Assembly (NCBI GenBank): GCA_963575745.1 | Contig: CAUYUJ010021698.1 | Span: forward strand, 1 to 40,000 | Length of the DNA: 40,000 nucleotides | Source: Prorocentrum cordatum | Taxonomy: Eukaryota > Sar > Dinophyceae > Prorocentrales > Prorocentraceae | Direction of reading: 5' to 3' | In this document: positions 1 through 9,820 of the stretch, in pieces | How the letters are laid out: each line of letters begins with the position of its first letter | How positions within the stretch are numbered: the stretch's first letter is position 1 | Notes under the pieces: generated by a model | The model's database searches: none | What the model was told of the DNA's origin: nothing | What the model saw: only the letters and a program-made list of their open reading frames with translations | Program-made: the position numbers and the translations under genes

Positions 1-613
1 GATGGCCATGGTGCCGATCCCGCCGCCCTGGCCTCGCTGTTCGGGCGGGTGGTAACAGGGGGGTGACTTGGATGGGGGGCGAAGGCAGGGGCCCCCAAGG
101 GGTCCTGCACCGCTGCTTGCTCCAAAAGGTGCCCTGAAGGGCCCCTTCGGGGTCCTTCCTCCTGGCCCCTCATTTAGGTCGCCTCCCATTGCCCCCTTTG
201 CCGGGGTTTTCGCCTGCTGGGGCCTCCTGGGAGGCGCTCTCGCCTCCCCCGCTGGAGTCGCCCCGAGGTCCTGGTCAGAACGCGCCCCTGGAGAGGTCCG
301 GGGAGCAGCGGTATGGGTACTCCTTGGTTTCCCCACCCTCCCCGAGGAGGAGGAGGAGGAGGAGGAGGAGGAGGAGGAGGAGGAGGAGGAGGAGGAGGAG
401 GAGGAGGAGGGGGAGGACGTCTTCTCTGTTCGACAGCATCGCTGCCCTTTGGTCTCCCCGCCCTCCCCCCGGGGGTGCGCCCCGTGTGCGCGCGGGGCAC
501 CGGACCCCTGGCGCGGGCGCACCACTCCCCAGGGCCGCCTCCTTCCCGACGGGGCGGGCCCCCCCCCCCCCCAGGAGCGGCACGCGGGGGCCGCCGGGGG
601 CCCTGTGCCCCTC
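1..613. repeat. GC-rich spacer with a (GGA)n tract
   Basis: No gene is recognised. The stretch contains a nearly pure (GGA)n microsatellite at about 343-416. The long open frames over it translate to poly-Glu, poly-Arg or poly-Gly, as any trinucleotide repeat does, and have no flanking conserved protein sequence. The rest is G/C-rich DNA with C homopolymers. Confidence 0.75.
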
Positions 614-814
614 TCGGGTCGGGCGAAAGGGGGGGATTGGGAAAAGGGGGGTTTACGAAATTTGATGCATTTGCAGCGGGTTTCGGCGATCACCGAGGGG
701 CCCATTCCCGATACATAAACCGCCCTCCAAGCGCCGGGAGGCGCCGGGAAAATCAGCTACGTGAGCTGATTCTCAAACCCCCCCTTTGCTATCCCCCCCT
801 TTTGCCCGACCCGA
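614..814. mobile_element. TIR element, family 1, copy A (MITE-like)
   Basis: A 201-bp element bounded by imperfect terminal inverted repeats of about 40 bp. The left end starts TCGGGTCGGGCGAAAG and the right end finishes TTTTGCCCGACCCGA. Inside each arm, G-runs on the left are mirrored by C-runs on the right. The interior holds a second palindrome, AATCAGCT-ACGTG-AGCTGATT, near 750-771. CCCTC occurs directly on both sides (609-613 and 815-819), a possible 5-bp target duplication, although the flanks are C-rich and this could be chance. A diverged second copy lies at 22095-22290. It has no coding capacity, so it would be non-autonomous. Confidence 0.75.
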
Positions 815-1404
815 CCCTCCCCCTGCCCTTGGGTCGGGAATGTCCTTTCCTGCAGGCGGATTTCAGAGGAGAGACAGAACAGAGTAGGACATTCGCAGTT
901 AAAAAGTGACAAAGCATCCGCAAGTATCTTTTTTCAGTAAAGTTATTCAGAGGATTCAGAACTCCCCCATACAAAAGTAATACACATTCGTGTGTATACA
1001 TATATATATATATATATATATCACTTTCGAACACTCCCCCGCGTGGCTGAACCCCTGCCCTGGTGTTGATTTGCCACCCTGGGTCCGCTCGGAACGGCCC
1101 CCGTGGAGGCCGAGCTCCGGGACGAAGGGCCCGGGGGGGGGGGGCAAAGGCCACTCTTCCTTAGAGATCTGGGCACTCTGCGCCCCTGGCGGCGCGCAAG
1201 CCCTGGGGAAAGCCGGGTGGATCTGACCCATGCCAGGGTATGTGGAGCCGGTGTGTGCTCGGGCCCCGAAGCCCCCCAGGAATGGCCCAGAGTCGCGAGA
1301 CCGGGTCTGCAGCAGCTGGTGTCCCTTCGATGGACGGTCGTTCCGGCGGCGGACCAGGACGGGGGAGGCGTCCCTGGAGGGTTTCTCCGAAGGGCTCAGG
1401 CGAC
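815..1404. other. Spacer with (TA)n tract
   Basis: No gene is recognised. A (TA)n microsatellite lies at about 996-1021. The rest is unremarkable GC-rich sequence with a G homopolymer near 1131-1143. Confidence 0.6.
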
Positions 1405-1672
1405 CCGTCCTCCTCTTTTTTTTTTTTTGTTTTTCTATTTTTTCTTTTCTTTTTTTTTTCCTCCTCCTTCCTCCCCCGGCCCGCCAGGCTCCTCCTCCTA
1501 CTCTCCTCCTCTCCTCCTCCCTCCTCCTCCTCCTCCTCCTCCCTCCTCCTCCTCCTCTTCCTTCACCTCCTCCTCCTCCTCCTTCTCCTCCTCCTCCTTC
1601 TCCTCCTCCTCCTCGTCCTTCACTTCCTCCTCCTCCTCCTCCTCCTCCTCCTCCTCCTCCTCCTCCTCCTCG
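1405..1672. repeat. T-rich tract followed by (TCC)n microsatellite
   Basis: Poly-T interrupted by single other bases (about 1415-1460) runs into an imperfect (TCC)n array ending at 1672. The interruptions (CTTC, CGTCC) show decay. Open frames across it are poly-Ser, poly-Pro or poly-Leu and are not credible genes. Confidence 0.9.
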
Positions 1673-1920
1673 GGTTGCCTAGTTACGGCCCTGGGGGAAA
1701 CCGTGCGGGCGCCCCCCCAGCGCACAGGACTAAACCAGGTCCCACCAAACCGAGTCCTGGCAATGCCCGAACGGGTGCCCATGCAGGGTGCCTATCGGGT
1801 GCACGGTGAGGGCACAGCGCTTGCGGTGGTGCGCCATCGGGAAGACAAACAGTCAAAGGAGGCAGTGTTTCGTCCAGGGCCCCCTGAGTCATGGGAGGAA
1901 GATGCCACCACGATGCTAAC

Positions 1921-1970
1921 CAGTCCTGGGCGTTTAGTAAACAGCTTTGCCATGTTCGAATCTTTCCGTG
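1921..1970 (+). repeat. 50-bp dispersed repeat, copy 1
   Basis: This stretch aligns without gaps to 39209-39258, 39 of 50 positions identical by hand count. The core is CTGGGCGTTTA, then AAACAGC, then TGCCATG. In this copy GTTTAGTAAAC forms a small palindrome. It may be a fragment of a longer dispersed repeat. No function is evident. Confidence 0.6.
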
Positions 1971-2004
1971 AGCTCATTTACCAAAGGGTCTCGGCTGCCC
2001 TCCG

Positions 2005-2560
2005 ATGCGCTCGACTGGGGCGCATCTGGGACGCACCATTCGCACGCCAGCACACTCAGAATGCACGCGATCTCGACTTTCCCAAGGAAGCACTCCCTGG
2101 AACGATTTGGGGACTCACCATTGGTGTGTCCCTGGGGCGCACCATATTCGGGCTGGAACGCGCCGATAACACCCAGGACGATCCTGGGACGCACAATTGT
2201 TCGACCCCGCGACGGACCATCTTGGAGCGGACACGTTCGGAATGCACCCCGGACGGTTCTGAGACGCACCCTTGCACGTGAGTCTTGCCCCGAGACACGA
2301 TCGGTGACTTGGCACACGCGGACCGCACTTGTGACAGTTCTGGGAAGCATTATTGCCAGGCCCCATTACGGACGATCCTCAAGCCGGCACGCTTGCAATG
2401 CATCTGGGACGGTCCTGGGACTCACCAGAGTGAAGCCCGAGGCGCACCATCCTCGAGCCGGCACGCACGAGATGCACTTGGGACGGTCTTGGGACTAACC
2501 TTCTGTGAGGCCTGCTCTCAGAGCCGGCACGCACGGAATGCGAATGCATCGTTTTCAGAT
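2005..2560 (+). repeat. Decayed minisatellite of about 70-80 bp units
   Basis: Diverged units recur, each with a GGACGGTCCTGGGAC-like core, a CGCACCAT box and a GAGCCGGCACGCACG box. The GAGCCGGCACGC box returns at about 2380, 2454 and 2521. The GGAC..TCTGAGAC/CCTGGGAC core returns at about 2173, 2251, 2414 and 2487. Both strands read open over parts of it, but nothing resembles a known protein. Confidence 0.7.
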
Positions 2561-2674
2561 GGATCGCTCAGCGATCCTCCCTGAGGACCCGTCCGAGCAT
2601 ATCCTGTTGCGTCTGATATCCTTCTTTGACCCCCAATGAGAACCCATCATGCGAATAAAACATTATGCTGAATG

Positions 2675-3030
2675 CAAGCGAGTCTGAACACTAGCGTTTG
2701 AGAATGAGCGAGCCTATCAGGATTGAGTCTGAGTATATGTGCCCAGGCATGAGAGATTAGGATCGAGTCTGAGTAAATGATGATTGAGTCTGCGTGTGAG
2801 TGTGTCTCAGTGCGAGTAAAATTGCGGCATGTGACCCGCGTTGATCATTTCAGTTTGATTTGGTTTGGGTGTGATTGGATACCTGTAAGAATAGATGTGG
2901 CTGAGTGCGTTTTCGTGTGGGCGCCTGGGTGCGAACGGGTCCGGGCGAGAGGGAGTTAAGCGGTTGGATGTGATCGAGTCTGCTCACGAGTGGTCTTGAC
3001 TGTGAATGGATCGAGGTCTGAGTGAGTCCG
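2675..3030 (+). repeat. Decayed short repeat (GATTGAGTCTGAGT type)
   Basis: The motif GA(T/G)TGAGTCTGAGT and variants recur irregularly, for example near 2721, 2762, 2785 and 3009. The stretch is enriched in GAGT and GTGAGT and appears to be an old short tandem repeat. No gene is recognised. Confidence 0.5.
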
Positions 3031-3237
3031 AGGATGAGTAGAGGGATCCTGCTATCTGGGTGCCTGGAATGCCCCGCAGTCTGGGCTCGGATGCCCGCCG
3101 CTCGGGGTGCCCAAATGCCATGCTGCTACTTCGCGATGGCCACTGAACTCTAAACAGGCACTTAGTTTTGAGAGGTCCCAGCAATGTTTCGGATGCAACT
3201 CCTGGGAGGTCAAATTCGGATTTTGCCCTGGTCCGAG

Positions 3238-3362
3238 ATCCGGCTTACTCTGGATTAGTCCTGCTCAATCCGGTTCAATCCCGCTTCATTCCCCTTGAAT
3301 CCAGCTTAATCCCGCACTCCGGCGTAGCAGCCCCTAAATAGGGCTTAATCCCGTTTAATCTT
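3238..3362 (+). repeat. Degenerate 10-12 bp repeat just upstream of the EF-hand gene
   Basis: Variants of GCTTAATCCCG recur: GGATTAGTCC, GCTCAATCC, GTTCAATCCCG, GCTTAATCCCG, GGGCTTAATCCCG, GTTTAATC. The array ends about 85 bases before the spliced-leader-like sequence. Whether it has any promoter role is unknown. Confidence 0.6.
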
Positions 3363-3445
3363 TCCGACGAAGACCTCCCAGTAGTTGCCTCCGAACAATT
3401 TGTTCGACACATCCTCCCTCCGCGCCCCCTCCTACCCATCCTCCA

Positions 3446-3467
3446 CACTTGGCAATTTGGTCTCAAG
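3446..3467 (+). other. Relic dinoflagellate spliced-leader-like sequence
   Basis: The sequence TTGGCAATTTGGTCTCAAG (3449-3467) resembles the 3' part of the dinoflagellate spliced leader, GCCATTTTGGCTCAAG. Over the leader's last 21 positions I count 16 matches with one inserted T. The terminal CTCAAG is exact. It sits 70 bases before the likely ATG at 3538, where a trans-spliced leader would end. Degenerate genomic leaders upstream of intronless genes are known in dinoflagellates as traces of re-integrated, trans-spliced mRNAs. A short match of this quality could still be chance. Confidence 0.5.
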
Positions 3468-3537
3468 CGGCCGTGTGGTTCGAGCGGTCGCCTCTGCGTG
3501 AGGGTCTCGGGGGGCACCTCTTCGGTGTGTGCGCGCA

Positions 3538-4131
3538 ATGGCTGCGGCAGCCTCCTCCAACGAGGAGAAGTCCCAGGCACCGAGCCTCACGAAGCTGAAG
3601 AAGGTGATCAAGGATGCGTTTGCCAACTTCGACAAGATAGGGAACAACACGATCCAGGCAGACGAGGTGGGAACCATCATGCGCTACCTGGGCCAGTTTG
3701 CCAGCGAGTCCGACCTGAAAGAGACCATCATCCCGGAGCTCACGGACGAGGGTGGGTCCGAGGGCCAGATATCGTTCGAGGCTTTCGAGAAGATGATGCT
3801 GAGAAATTTGAGCGAGCACGTGTACGATCCGGACGACGGGGAGATGCTGCTGGCCGCCTTCAGGGTGCTCGACCCAGAGGGCCGCGGATACATCGACTCA
3901 AGCGTCATGCACGAGCACCTCTCCACCCGTGGGGGCAAGGCTGTGGACGGCTTCAGGGAGCGAGAGATGGCCGACTTCCTCGAGTACGCCAAGGACAAGG
4001 AGAGCGCCGACCCGAACCGCATCTATTACGAGGACTACGTGGCCAAGCTCACGGAGGACATCGAGAGGCACCTGGAGAACCTCTACCTGGATGCCCGGGG
4101 GAACAAGACGGCGGCGGGCGCCCTCCGCTGA
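3538..4131 (+). CDS. DRC8: EF-hand axonemal protein, dynein regulatory complex subunit 8-like
   Basis: A 197-residue calmodulin-superfamily protein, close in layout to DRC8 (EFCAB2), a small EF-hand subunit of the nexin-dynein regulatory complex that links outer doublets in motile cilia and flagella. Four EF-hand-like segments are visible. The first (about residues 28-53) has a degenerate DKIGNNTIQADE loop. The second lies around SEGQISFEAF. The third has DPEGRGYIDSSV, and the fourth covers SADPNRIYYEDY. Key loop acidic residues are substituted in several, so calcium binding is doubtful. The start is the ATG in GCGCGCAATGGCTGCG, since the longer frame would begin at GTG. It is a single exon ending in TGA. 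Its codon use and conserved residues set it apart from the repeats around it. No poly(A) signal was seen. A spliced-leader-like relic lies 70 bases upstream and a (GGA)n tract about 110 bases downstream. Another axonemal EF-hand paralogue is the main alternative. Confidence 0.85.
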   Translation: MAAAASSNEEKSQAPSLTKLKKVIKDAFANFDKIGNNTIQADEVGTIMRYLGQFASESDLKETIIPELTDEGGSEGQISFEAFEKMMLRNLSEHVYDPDDGEMLLAAFRVLDPEGRGYIDSSVMHEHLSTRGGKAVDGFREREMADFLEYAKDKESADPNRIYYEDYVAKLTEDIERHLENLYLDARGNKTAAGALR

Positions 4132-4242
4132 GGCACGCAGGCCAGCCCTTCGCCGCCGACGCGCGCGACGCGTGCACACGAGGGGGCCAGACCCAGCTGG
4201 GGCAGGAGGGACTCCCGTGCCAAGCGCGGGTGTTAAGCCAAG

Positions 4243-4334
4243 AGGGGGGAGGAGGAGGAGGAGCAGGAGGAGGAGGAGGAGGAGGAGGAGGAGAAGGAGG
4301 CGGAGGAGGAGGAGGAGGAGGAGGAGGATGAGGG
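4243..4334 (+). repeat. (GGA)n microsatellite downstream of the EF-hand gene
   Basis: An imperfect GGA array with AGC, AAG and GCG interruptions. It lies beyond the stop codon of the EF-hand gene and probably within or just past its 3' UTR. Confidence 0.9.
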
Positions 4335-5082
4335 AGGATCCATTCCTCTGTGGAGCACGGTCGGGAACTTTTGGCCAGCGTGCTGCGCCGCGGGTCCTGG
4401 CCCACCACGCTTCGGCGCGGCACGCTGTCCGCCTCCCGGCCCCCAGGCCTGTCAGCGTCCTGCCCCTCGCCCTGCGGAGCGGAGTGACACGCTGTCCGCC
4501 TGCAGGGCGCAGCGTGTCGCGGGGGCCGCCGCCGAGACACGCTGTCCAAACGCTCCCAAACCGTGGGCCGGATGGAAGATCGCGCCGCATCGCCAGTGCA
4601 TCGGCGATGCTTCTCGATTGGGACCCAGATTTTCTCCACCCCAACTCCGCCGATGGATAGCCGACGACGCCGATGCATCGTCGGTGCACCATTGGCGATG
4701 CACAAGCGATGGACGGGCGATGTGGCACGATCCTGGTCCTCCGCAGTCAACCCGCGTAGCAAGGATGAGCAAACGGCCCTGTCCTTATAGCGACTTTCGC
4801 GGGCTTACCTCGTTCAAAAAGCGTGAACGATGGCCTTCCAAGCATTGCATCATGACCGTGCATCCTTACGATACGGGTTGATTCTAAAGTGGAGGCCCAT
4901 GCCAAGAAACACCCTGCTTGCCTCCAGGGTGCCAGGGTGCCCTGGGTTTCTTGGGCTTCCGTGGTTTTGCCGTGGAAAGCGTGACGTCCCCACGCCAAAG
5001 GCCGATGGACGTCCTGGGGTCCCAGCGTTGGGGTTCTTGTGGAAGGTTTCTTGTGGACTGGCCTTCACTGCGGGGAGGGGGG
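4335..5082. other. Spacer, partly built of CGATGCA-like repeats
   Basis: No gene is recognised. Between about 4570 and 4725 variants of GCGATGC and GATGCATCG recur on both strands, which looks like a decayed short repeat. GACACGCTGTCC(A/G) recurs near 4421, 4486 and 4535. The remainder is unremarkable. Confidence 0.5.
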
Positions 5083-5245
5083 GGGGCACGAAGGCGGTGA
5101 GGAGGGGGGAGGAGGGGGAGGACGGGGAGGGAGGGGGGCATGAAGGCGGTGTGGAGGGGGAGGAGGGGGAGGAGGGGGGCACGAAGGGGGTGAGGAGGAG
5201 GAGGAGGAGGAGGAGGAGGAGGAGGAGAAGGAGGAGCAGGGGGGC
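5083..5245 (+). repeat. G-rich tandem repeat with GGCACGAAGG units
   Basis: Three copies of GGGGGGCA(C/T)GAAGG(C/G)GGTG spaced by G-rich GGAG blocks (about 5085, 5136 and 5176) run into a pure (GGA)n tract. This is a short minisatellite on a GGA background, with no coding content. Confidence 0.7.
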
Positions 5246-6331
5246 AGCGATGGCCGTTGCCCACGGCCGTCGCCGCGTGCGGTGCGCGGCTGGGCCAGGC
5301 CTTGGGCCCGCGCCTGTGCGCCGCGCTGCCTCGCCCCGCCCGCGCGGGCCACAGGGCGGCGTGCGGCGAGCAGCAGCCTCGCTGACTTGGCTGCGGTCGG
5401 TGCTGTGACCGCCCCGCTCTGGGCGAAGGGAGTCCGCGTCCTCGTCGTCGCTGTCCTCGTCGCCGTCCTCGCCGTCGTCGTCGTTGTACCCGTCGGCCTC
5501 GCCTCCTTCGGATCATTTGCAGATGCTGGCTGTGGTGTCCAGCCGGCGCAGCCATCCCCGTCGCCGCCGCCTCCTCCTCCTCCTCGTCCTCCTGCTCCTC
5601 CAGCCGCGTCGCGCTCAGGGAGCGCTGCAACGGCATACCTTCGCAACGGGCACATGCTGTTGCGAGCCAGATTGCCCCATTCTTCATATCCGCCCCGAGG
5701 GGGGACATCATTTAGTTGCTCCGAAGTGGGGCACAGCACCGCGACTTCCTGTTGGCAACTCTTGGCGCCATGGGTGATCCGAGTTGGGGAAGCATGGGGA
5801 AGGCACCATGGCAGACACGGCCGCGCCTTTCGGGGATTCTACAAAAACACCTCCAGTTCAGGACCGCGGACAATATGATTCCTACGATTTGGCACGGGGA
5901 ATAAAAACGAGTGGTGCACGATGTCCAGTTCCAGAGGCCAGATTCTGCGTCGCCATTGCAGTTACCGAAAGGATCCCAAAGGCGCTCTACTCTGCAAACA
6001 GTGCGACTCCAGTTTGGGGCCACATCCGCGGGGAGCTACTGGCAGAAGCACGGTGCCCAGCCAGGTCACCAACGGCACCAGAGGTGGCAAAGGGGGACGC
6101 GAGGGCGATGGCAAAGCTGGTGGAGGGAAGGGGCCCTGGCGCCAGGCAGGAGGCGAAGTACGCCGTTGGCTGGGGCACCCTGTCGCTCAAGGACTCGCTG
6201 GAGCAACCCCGGCTGGACCCCGATCAGGGGGGGTGGGGGCCCGTCGTCGCCGCGGCCGCCGCCGCCCGTGTGGTCGTGGTCGACCTCGGCGCAGTTCGTT
6301 TCCCCCCTCCTCCTCGCCTTGGTCCCTCTTA
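5246..6331. other. Spacer without recognised gene
   Basis: A CGTCGT-rich simple stretch occurs at about 5440-5490 and a short CCTCCTC stretch at about 5567-5605. Frames from about 5780 to 6250 stay open on the plus strand but show no recognisable domain. One frame (from about 5921) contains two CxxC-like pairs, too little to name. I cannot support a gene here. Confidence 0.5.
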
Positions 6332-6486
6332 TTTCAGGAGGGGGAAAAACACACAGACACAATTAATCGGCCATTCCCCAGAAAATATGGGAAAATATGG
6401 GAAGTGGGGGGGAAGACAAAAACCCAAAAAATATGGGAAAATATGGGGGATCCTTTTATTTGTGTGTATTTATTTGTGTGTCCCAG
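6332..6486 (+). repeat. 155-bp dispersed repeat, family 2, copy 1
   Basis: Starts near TTTCAGGAGGGGGAAAAAC and ends near GTGTGTCCCAG. It contains ACACAGACACAATTAAT, repeated AATATGGGAAA words and the block GAAGTGGGGGGGAAGACAAAA. Diverged copies in the same orientation lie at 23876-24036 and 39330-39487. The ends are weakly inverted (GGGAAAAACACAC against GTGTGTCCC), so it may be a non-autonomous transposon. It is AT-richer than its surroundings. Confidence 0.75.
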
Positions 6487-6724
6487 TTTCCCTTCATTAT
6501 TGCTCCTCATCTGCCCTCTTCCTTCTCCTCGTGCTTCTCACAACCCTCCTGCGCCACCCGTCCCTGGACCTGCACCTGGAGATCTGTTTTTCTCGCGCGC
6601 GGGGTCCACGTTTTTGGGGCCTCGTGACCCTCTTCCTGCTTGTCTCTCTGGGCCTCCTGGTAGTGGTGCCCTCTCGTCTCCATGGCCTGGCCCGACGTCC
6701 CGGAAAATTCCTAGAACTGAGCGC

Positions 6725-6860
6725 GCTCCAGGAGAGCTCCTGCGGAGGAGGAGGGAGGGAAGGGAGGCAGCGAGGTAGGAGGAGTAGGAGGAGGAGGAGG
6801 ACGAGGAGGACGAGGAATGAGGGAGGGAGAACGAGCGGAAGGGAAGAGGGAGGAGTGACG
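6725..6860 (+). repeat. Imperfect GGA/GAG-rich tract
   Basis: Purine-rich DNA made of GGAGGA, GAACGAG and GGAAGG words. Open frames here are composition artefacts. Confidence 0.7.
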
Positions 6861-6897
6861 ATGTGCTTGCACTGCCCTCTGCGACTCTGTGCGATGT

Positions 6898-6942
6898 TTC
6901 TCTCTCTCTCTCTCTCTCGTGCGTGCGTGCGTGCGTGCGTGT
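6898..6942 (+). repeat. (TC)n followed by (CGTG)n microsatellite
   Basis: A run of about ten TC units passes directly into about six GCGT units. It is a compound microsatellite. Confidence 0.95.
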
Positions 6943-7279
6943 TCGAAGGCTGCCGCCAGCCTTCTCTGTGCTCTAACGGCGAGCTGCGAGCGGTAAGCCG
7001 CGGTGCCTCCACGGATTCCAGCCCATGGGGTCCCCATAGGCCGTCGGACGTGCAAAGATGGCAGAGAATGTGCCGAATGTTTCATCCTCGAGGGTCAAGA
7101 GTAAGTCCTAGCACGTGCGTCTTGGAGGGAGGGAGGGACTTCCCGTTATTGTCTCATCATCGGCAGCACTGTCACCACCAGCATGGCGTGTGTGAGGGTT
7201 CAGTTGAGGTTGGGCCGAGCTTAGACTACGGCTGCTCCCCTACCTCATTCGGTGTGGCCCTGATTGCCTCTATCCCACA

Positions 7280-7740
7280 ATCACCATCAGCATCATCATC
7301 ATCATCAGCAGCATCATCAGCATCATCATCATAATCAACATCCTCACCATCATCATAATCATCGTCAGCATCATTGTCTTCATCATCACCACCATCATCA
7401 TCACCCTCACCATCATACTAATCATCATCACTATCACCATGATCATCATCATCATCAGCAGCAGCATCATCATTATCATCAGCATCGTCAGCAGCAGCAT
7501 TGACATCGGCGTCAGCATCAGCATCAGCATCAGCAGCCGCACTATCGTCACCATCATCATCATCATCCTCATCCTCATCCTCATCGTCATCATCAGCATC
7601 AACATCATCAGCCTCAGCATCCTCATCAGCCTCATCATCCTCATCATCCTTGCCATCCGCATCCTCATTACCATCATCCTCATCATCCCCACCATCATCA
7701 GAATCATCCTATTCATCATCGTCACCGTACTCACCAACCT
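7280..7740 (+). repeat. Long imperfect (CAT)n microsatellite
   Basis: About 460 bases of CAT/CAG/CAC/ATC trinucleotides. Read in different frames it gives poly-His/Gln, poly-Ser or poly-Ile, and poly-Met on the other strand. Interruptions increase toward the right. No unique sequence anchors it as a protein. A histidine-rich peptide remains conceivable but unsupported. Confidence 0.9.
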
Positions 7741-7909
7741 CATCCCCAAGTCCCCGAGTGCTAATCAACCTGGCCACGAATAGTTCGAATGCCGCTTGAA
7801 CGTTGATGCGGGCTGTCTTCTCTGGGCAACCCGAGGGGAAGCTCCCGGAGCCCTCCTCGCCATGTTCTCTGCCTTCGAGATCCTTGATCGGAACGGACCT
7901 CCAGGAGAG

Positions 7910-8120
7910 GTCCGATGAGGTGGGAGCGAGCGAGGAGCGATGAGGAAAGGAGGGAGGGGGAGGGAGCGAGGGAGGAGGAGGAAGGAAGAGGGAGCGAGGG
8001 AGGAGGGAGGGAGGGAGGAAGATGGGAAGCGCAGGGGAGATGGAGGGAGGGAGGAAGGGAGGGAGAAGGGAAGAGGTGGGGAGAAGGATGGAGGGAGGGC
8101 AAGGATGGCTCATGTTTGAG
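7910..8120 (+). repeat. Degenerate GGAGGGA repeat
   Basis: Purine-rich array of GGGAGGGA and GGAGCGAG words covering about 200 bases. All frames are low complexity. Confidence 0.8.
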
Positions 8121-8184
8121 ACCTCGGGCCCGTGTGGCCTGGGAGGGGGGAGGGGCGAAGCGCCGACGGAGCGGCGGGGCCTGA

Positions 8185-8445
8185 AACATGGTGAAGAAGA
8201 GGAGCAGGAGGAGCAGGAGGATGAGGAGGCTCCTCCTCCCTACTCCTCCTCCCCTCCTCCTCCTCCTCCTCCATCCCCCTCCTCCCCCTCCGCCCTTCCT
8301 CCCCTCCTCCTCCTTCGCCTCCTCCTCCTTCTCCATCCCCCTCCTCCTCCCCCTCCTCCCCCTCCTCCTCCTCCTCCTCCTCCTCCTCCTCCTCCTCCTC
8401 CTCCTCCTCCTCGTCATCCTCCTCGTCCTCCTCCTCGTCCTCCTA
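8185..8445. repeat. GGA tract switching to long (TCC)n array
   Basis: A short AGGAGC/GGAGGA stretch (8190-8230) is followed by an imperfect and then pure (TCC)n array (8232-8445). The purine-to-pyrimidine switch makes a potential fold-back between GGA and TCC blocks. Confidence 0.9.
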
Positions 8446-8449
8446 CGGC

Positions 8450-8560
8450 CAGGAACTTGTGTATTTCCGCGCGTAACGCATCGCTTGCAGCACGATGCAA
8501 TACGATTATGATTGCACCACCCCCTTTCAGATGGACCCCCTTTTCGGTAACCCAAACGTT
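8450..8560 (+). repeat. Partial copy of TIR element family 4
   Basis: Similar to the right part of the element at 17913-18155. Shared features are GCAATAC, ATTGC followed by a C-run and CTTTCAG/CTTCCAG, TGGACCCCCTT, then GGT.AC.CAAA. The expected left terminus is absent and a (TCC)n array occupies its place, so this copy is truncated. Confidence 0.55.
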
Positions 8561-8929
8561 CCCAGCTTGCCGTCACACGTAGCAGAGCGACACGCGATCC
8601 GCTTTCAGAGCATAGGGGCCGCCGCCGCGACAGGATCAGCAACAGTCCCTGACCGTAGGGAGCGGGGAGGGAGCAGGAGGAGGGGCGAAGGATCTTGTTT
8701 GGGTTGTTCTCGGCGGCGTTGTGATGTCTCCTGACGTATTCGGCAGTGTCTGGAGCTCTGGAGGAAAGCTGCGATGGGGGAGGGGAGGAGGATTCGATAG
8801 CCGATGCGTCCATGTGTGCGTTGGTCCGAAATTGATGCCAGTGGAAGCAAAGCTTGATTGGACTGAGGTGTGTGTGTGTGGGGGTCATCACCAGTTGGCA
8901 TGGCCGGTCTCACCTCGCAGTCAGGCGAA
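8561..8929. other. Spacer without recognised gene
   Basis: Mixed-composition DNA with a (GT)n run at about 8866-8880. No domain is recognisable on either strand. Confidence 0.5.
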
Positions 8930-9800
8930 GGAGGGGGACGAGGAGGGGGAGGATGAGGAGGAGGAGGAAGAGTGATGACGAGGAAACATCGGAGAGAGAG
9001 AGAGAGGGCACGGAGGAGGAGGAGGAGGAGTAGGAGGAAGAGGAGAAGGAACGACGACTAGCATGATGTTGTCTTTACAATATGTTTGACGGAAGGGATA
9101 CTTTTGAAGGAAGATGGGAAGTATGAGGATAACGACCCCGTTGGGACCAATGACCCTCACAACGAGCTCAAGTTCTCCCTCCCCCCTCCTTCCGTTGAAC
9201 GTCTTCATTGACGAGCGAAGACGTGACAAGGAGGAGGAAGAGGAGGGCAGAGGGGATGGGATTAGGTTTGGTTCTCGAGATTCCTTCGTGCCCCAGGGTT
9301 TCGACGGGTGTCTTGGGAGGTCGAGTGGAGGGTAGGATGTGGAGGACGTGGATGAGAATGAGGAGGAGAGACAGAGTCCATCGACACCCAACCAGTGTCA
9401 TCCCTCCCTCGGCCTTTCCCTCGCGAGGAGGATGAAGTGGGAGGATGGAGGATGAACAGCAGGAAAAGGAGGGAACACATATGGAGTCGGCGCAAGAGAA
9501 GGGGGAGAAGGAGCCGGATGGAGAATGGGAAGGGCAAGTAGAAGGAGAGGGGGTCGGACAAAAGACGAGGAGGTGAAAGAGGAGTAGGCGGAGGAAACGG
9601 GAGACGTGGACGGGGGATGGACGGGTGAGGGGTTGCGTATATCGAGGAGAAGAGGGGGAGGATGAGCAGCTGCCTGAGGAGAGCGCCGAAGAGGAACAGA
9701 AGCAGTAGTAGGAGAGGAGAGCGTGAGCGCAAGCGCAAGGGATGGTGGGAAGTCGCGGCGTATGGGAGTGGGGAGGGGAAGAAGGAGACGGGGGGGGTAG
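8930..9800. repeat. Extended purine-rich, decayed GGA/GAG DNA
   Basis: A clear GGA tract (8938-8970), (GA)n (8994-9007) and GGAGGA (9010-9055) grade into about 700 bases of purine-biased sequence without clean repeat units. Frames on the minus strand read as Pro/Ser/Leu-rich low complexity. No gene can be supported. Confidence 0.6.
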
Positions 9801-9820
9801 GCGGAGGGAGGGGTGTGAAT

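Noticed and set aside
313-909. Long open frames across GGA/TCC arrays (also at 1103-2281, 5282-5878, 7761-8891, 19490-20560)
   Set aside because: They translate to poly-Glu, Gly, Pro, Ser or Arg and extend into non-conserved flanks. Their length comes from the repeat, which lacks stop codons in most frames.
5921-6366. Open frame with two CxxC-like pairs as a zinc-finger protein
   Set aside because: The cysteine spacing fits no family well and the frame runs into low-complexity Gly/Arg sequence.
7264-7503. Histidine-rich open frame that could be a metal-binding peptide
   Set aside because: It lies wholly within a (CAT)n microsatellite whose other frames are equally open, and no unique sequence or start context supports it.
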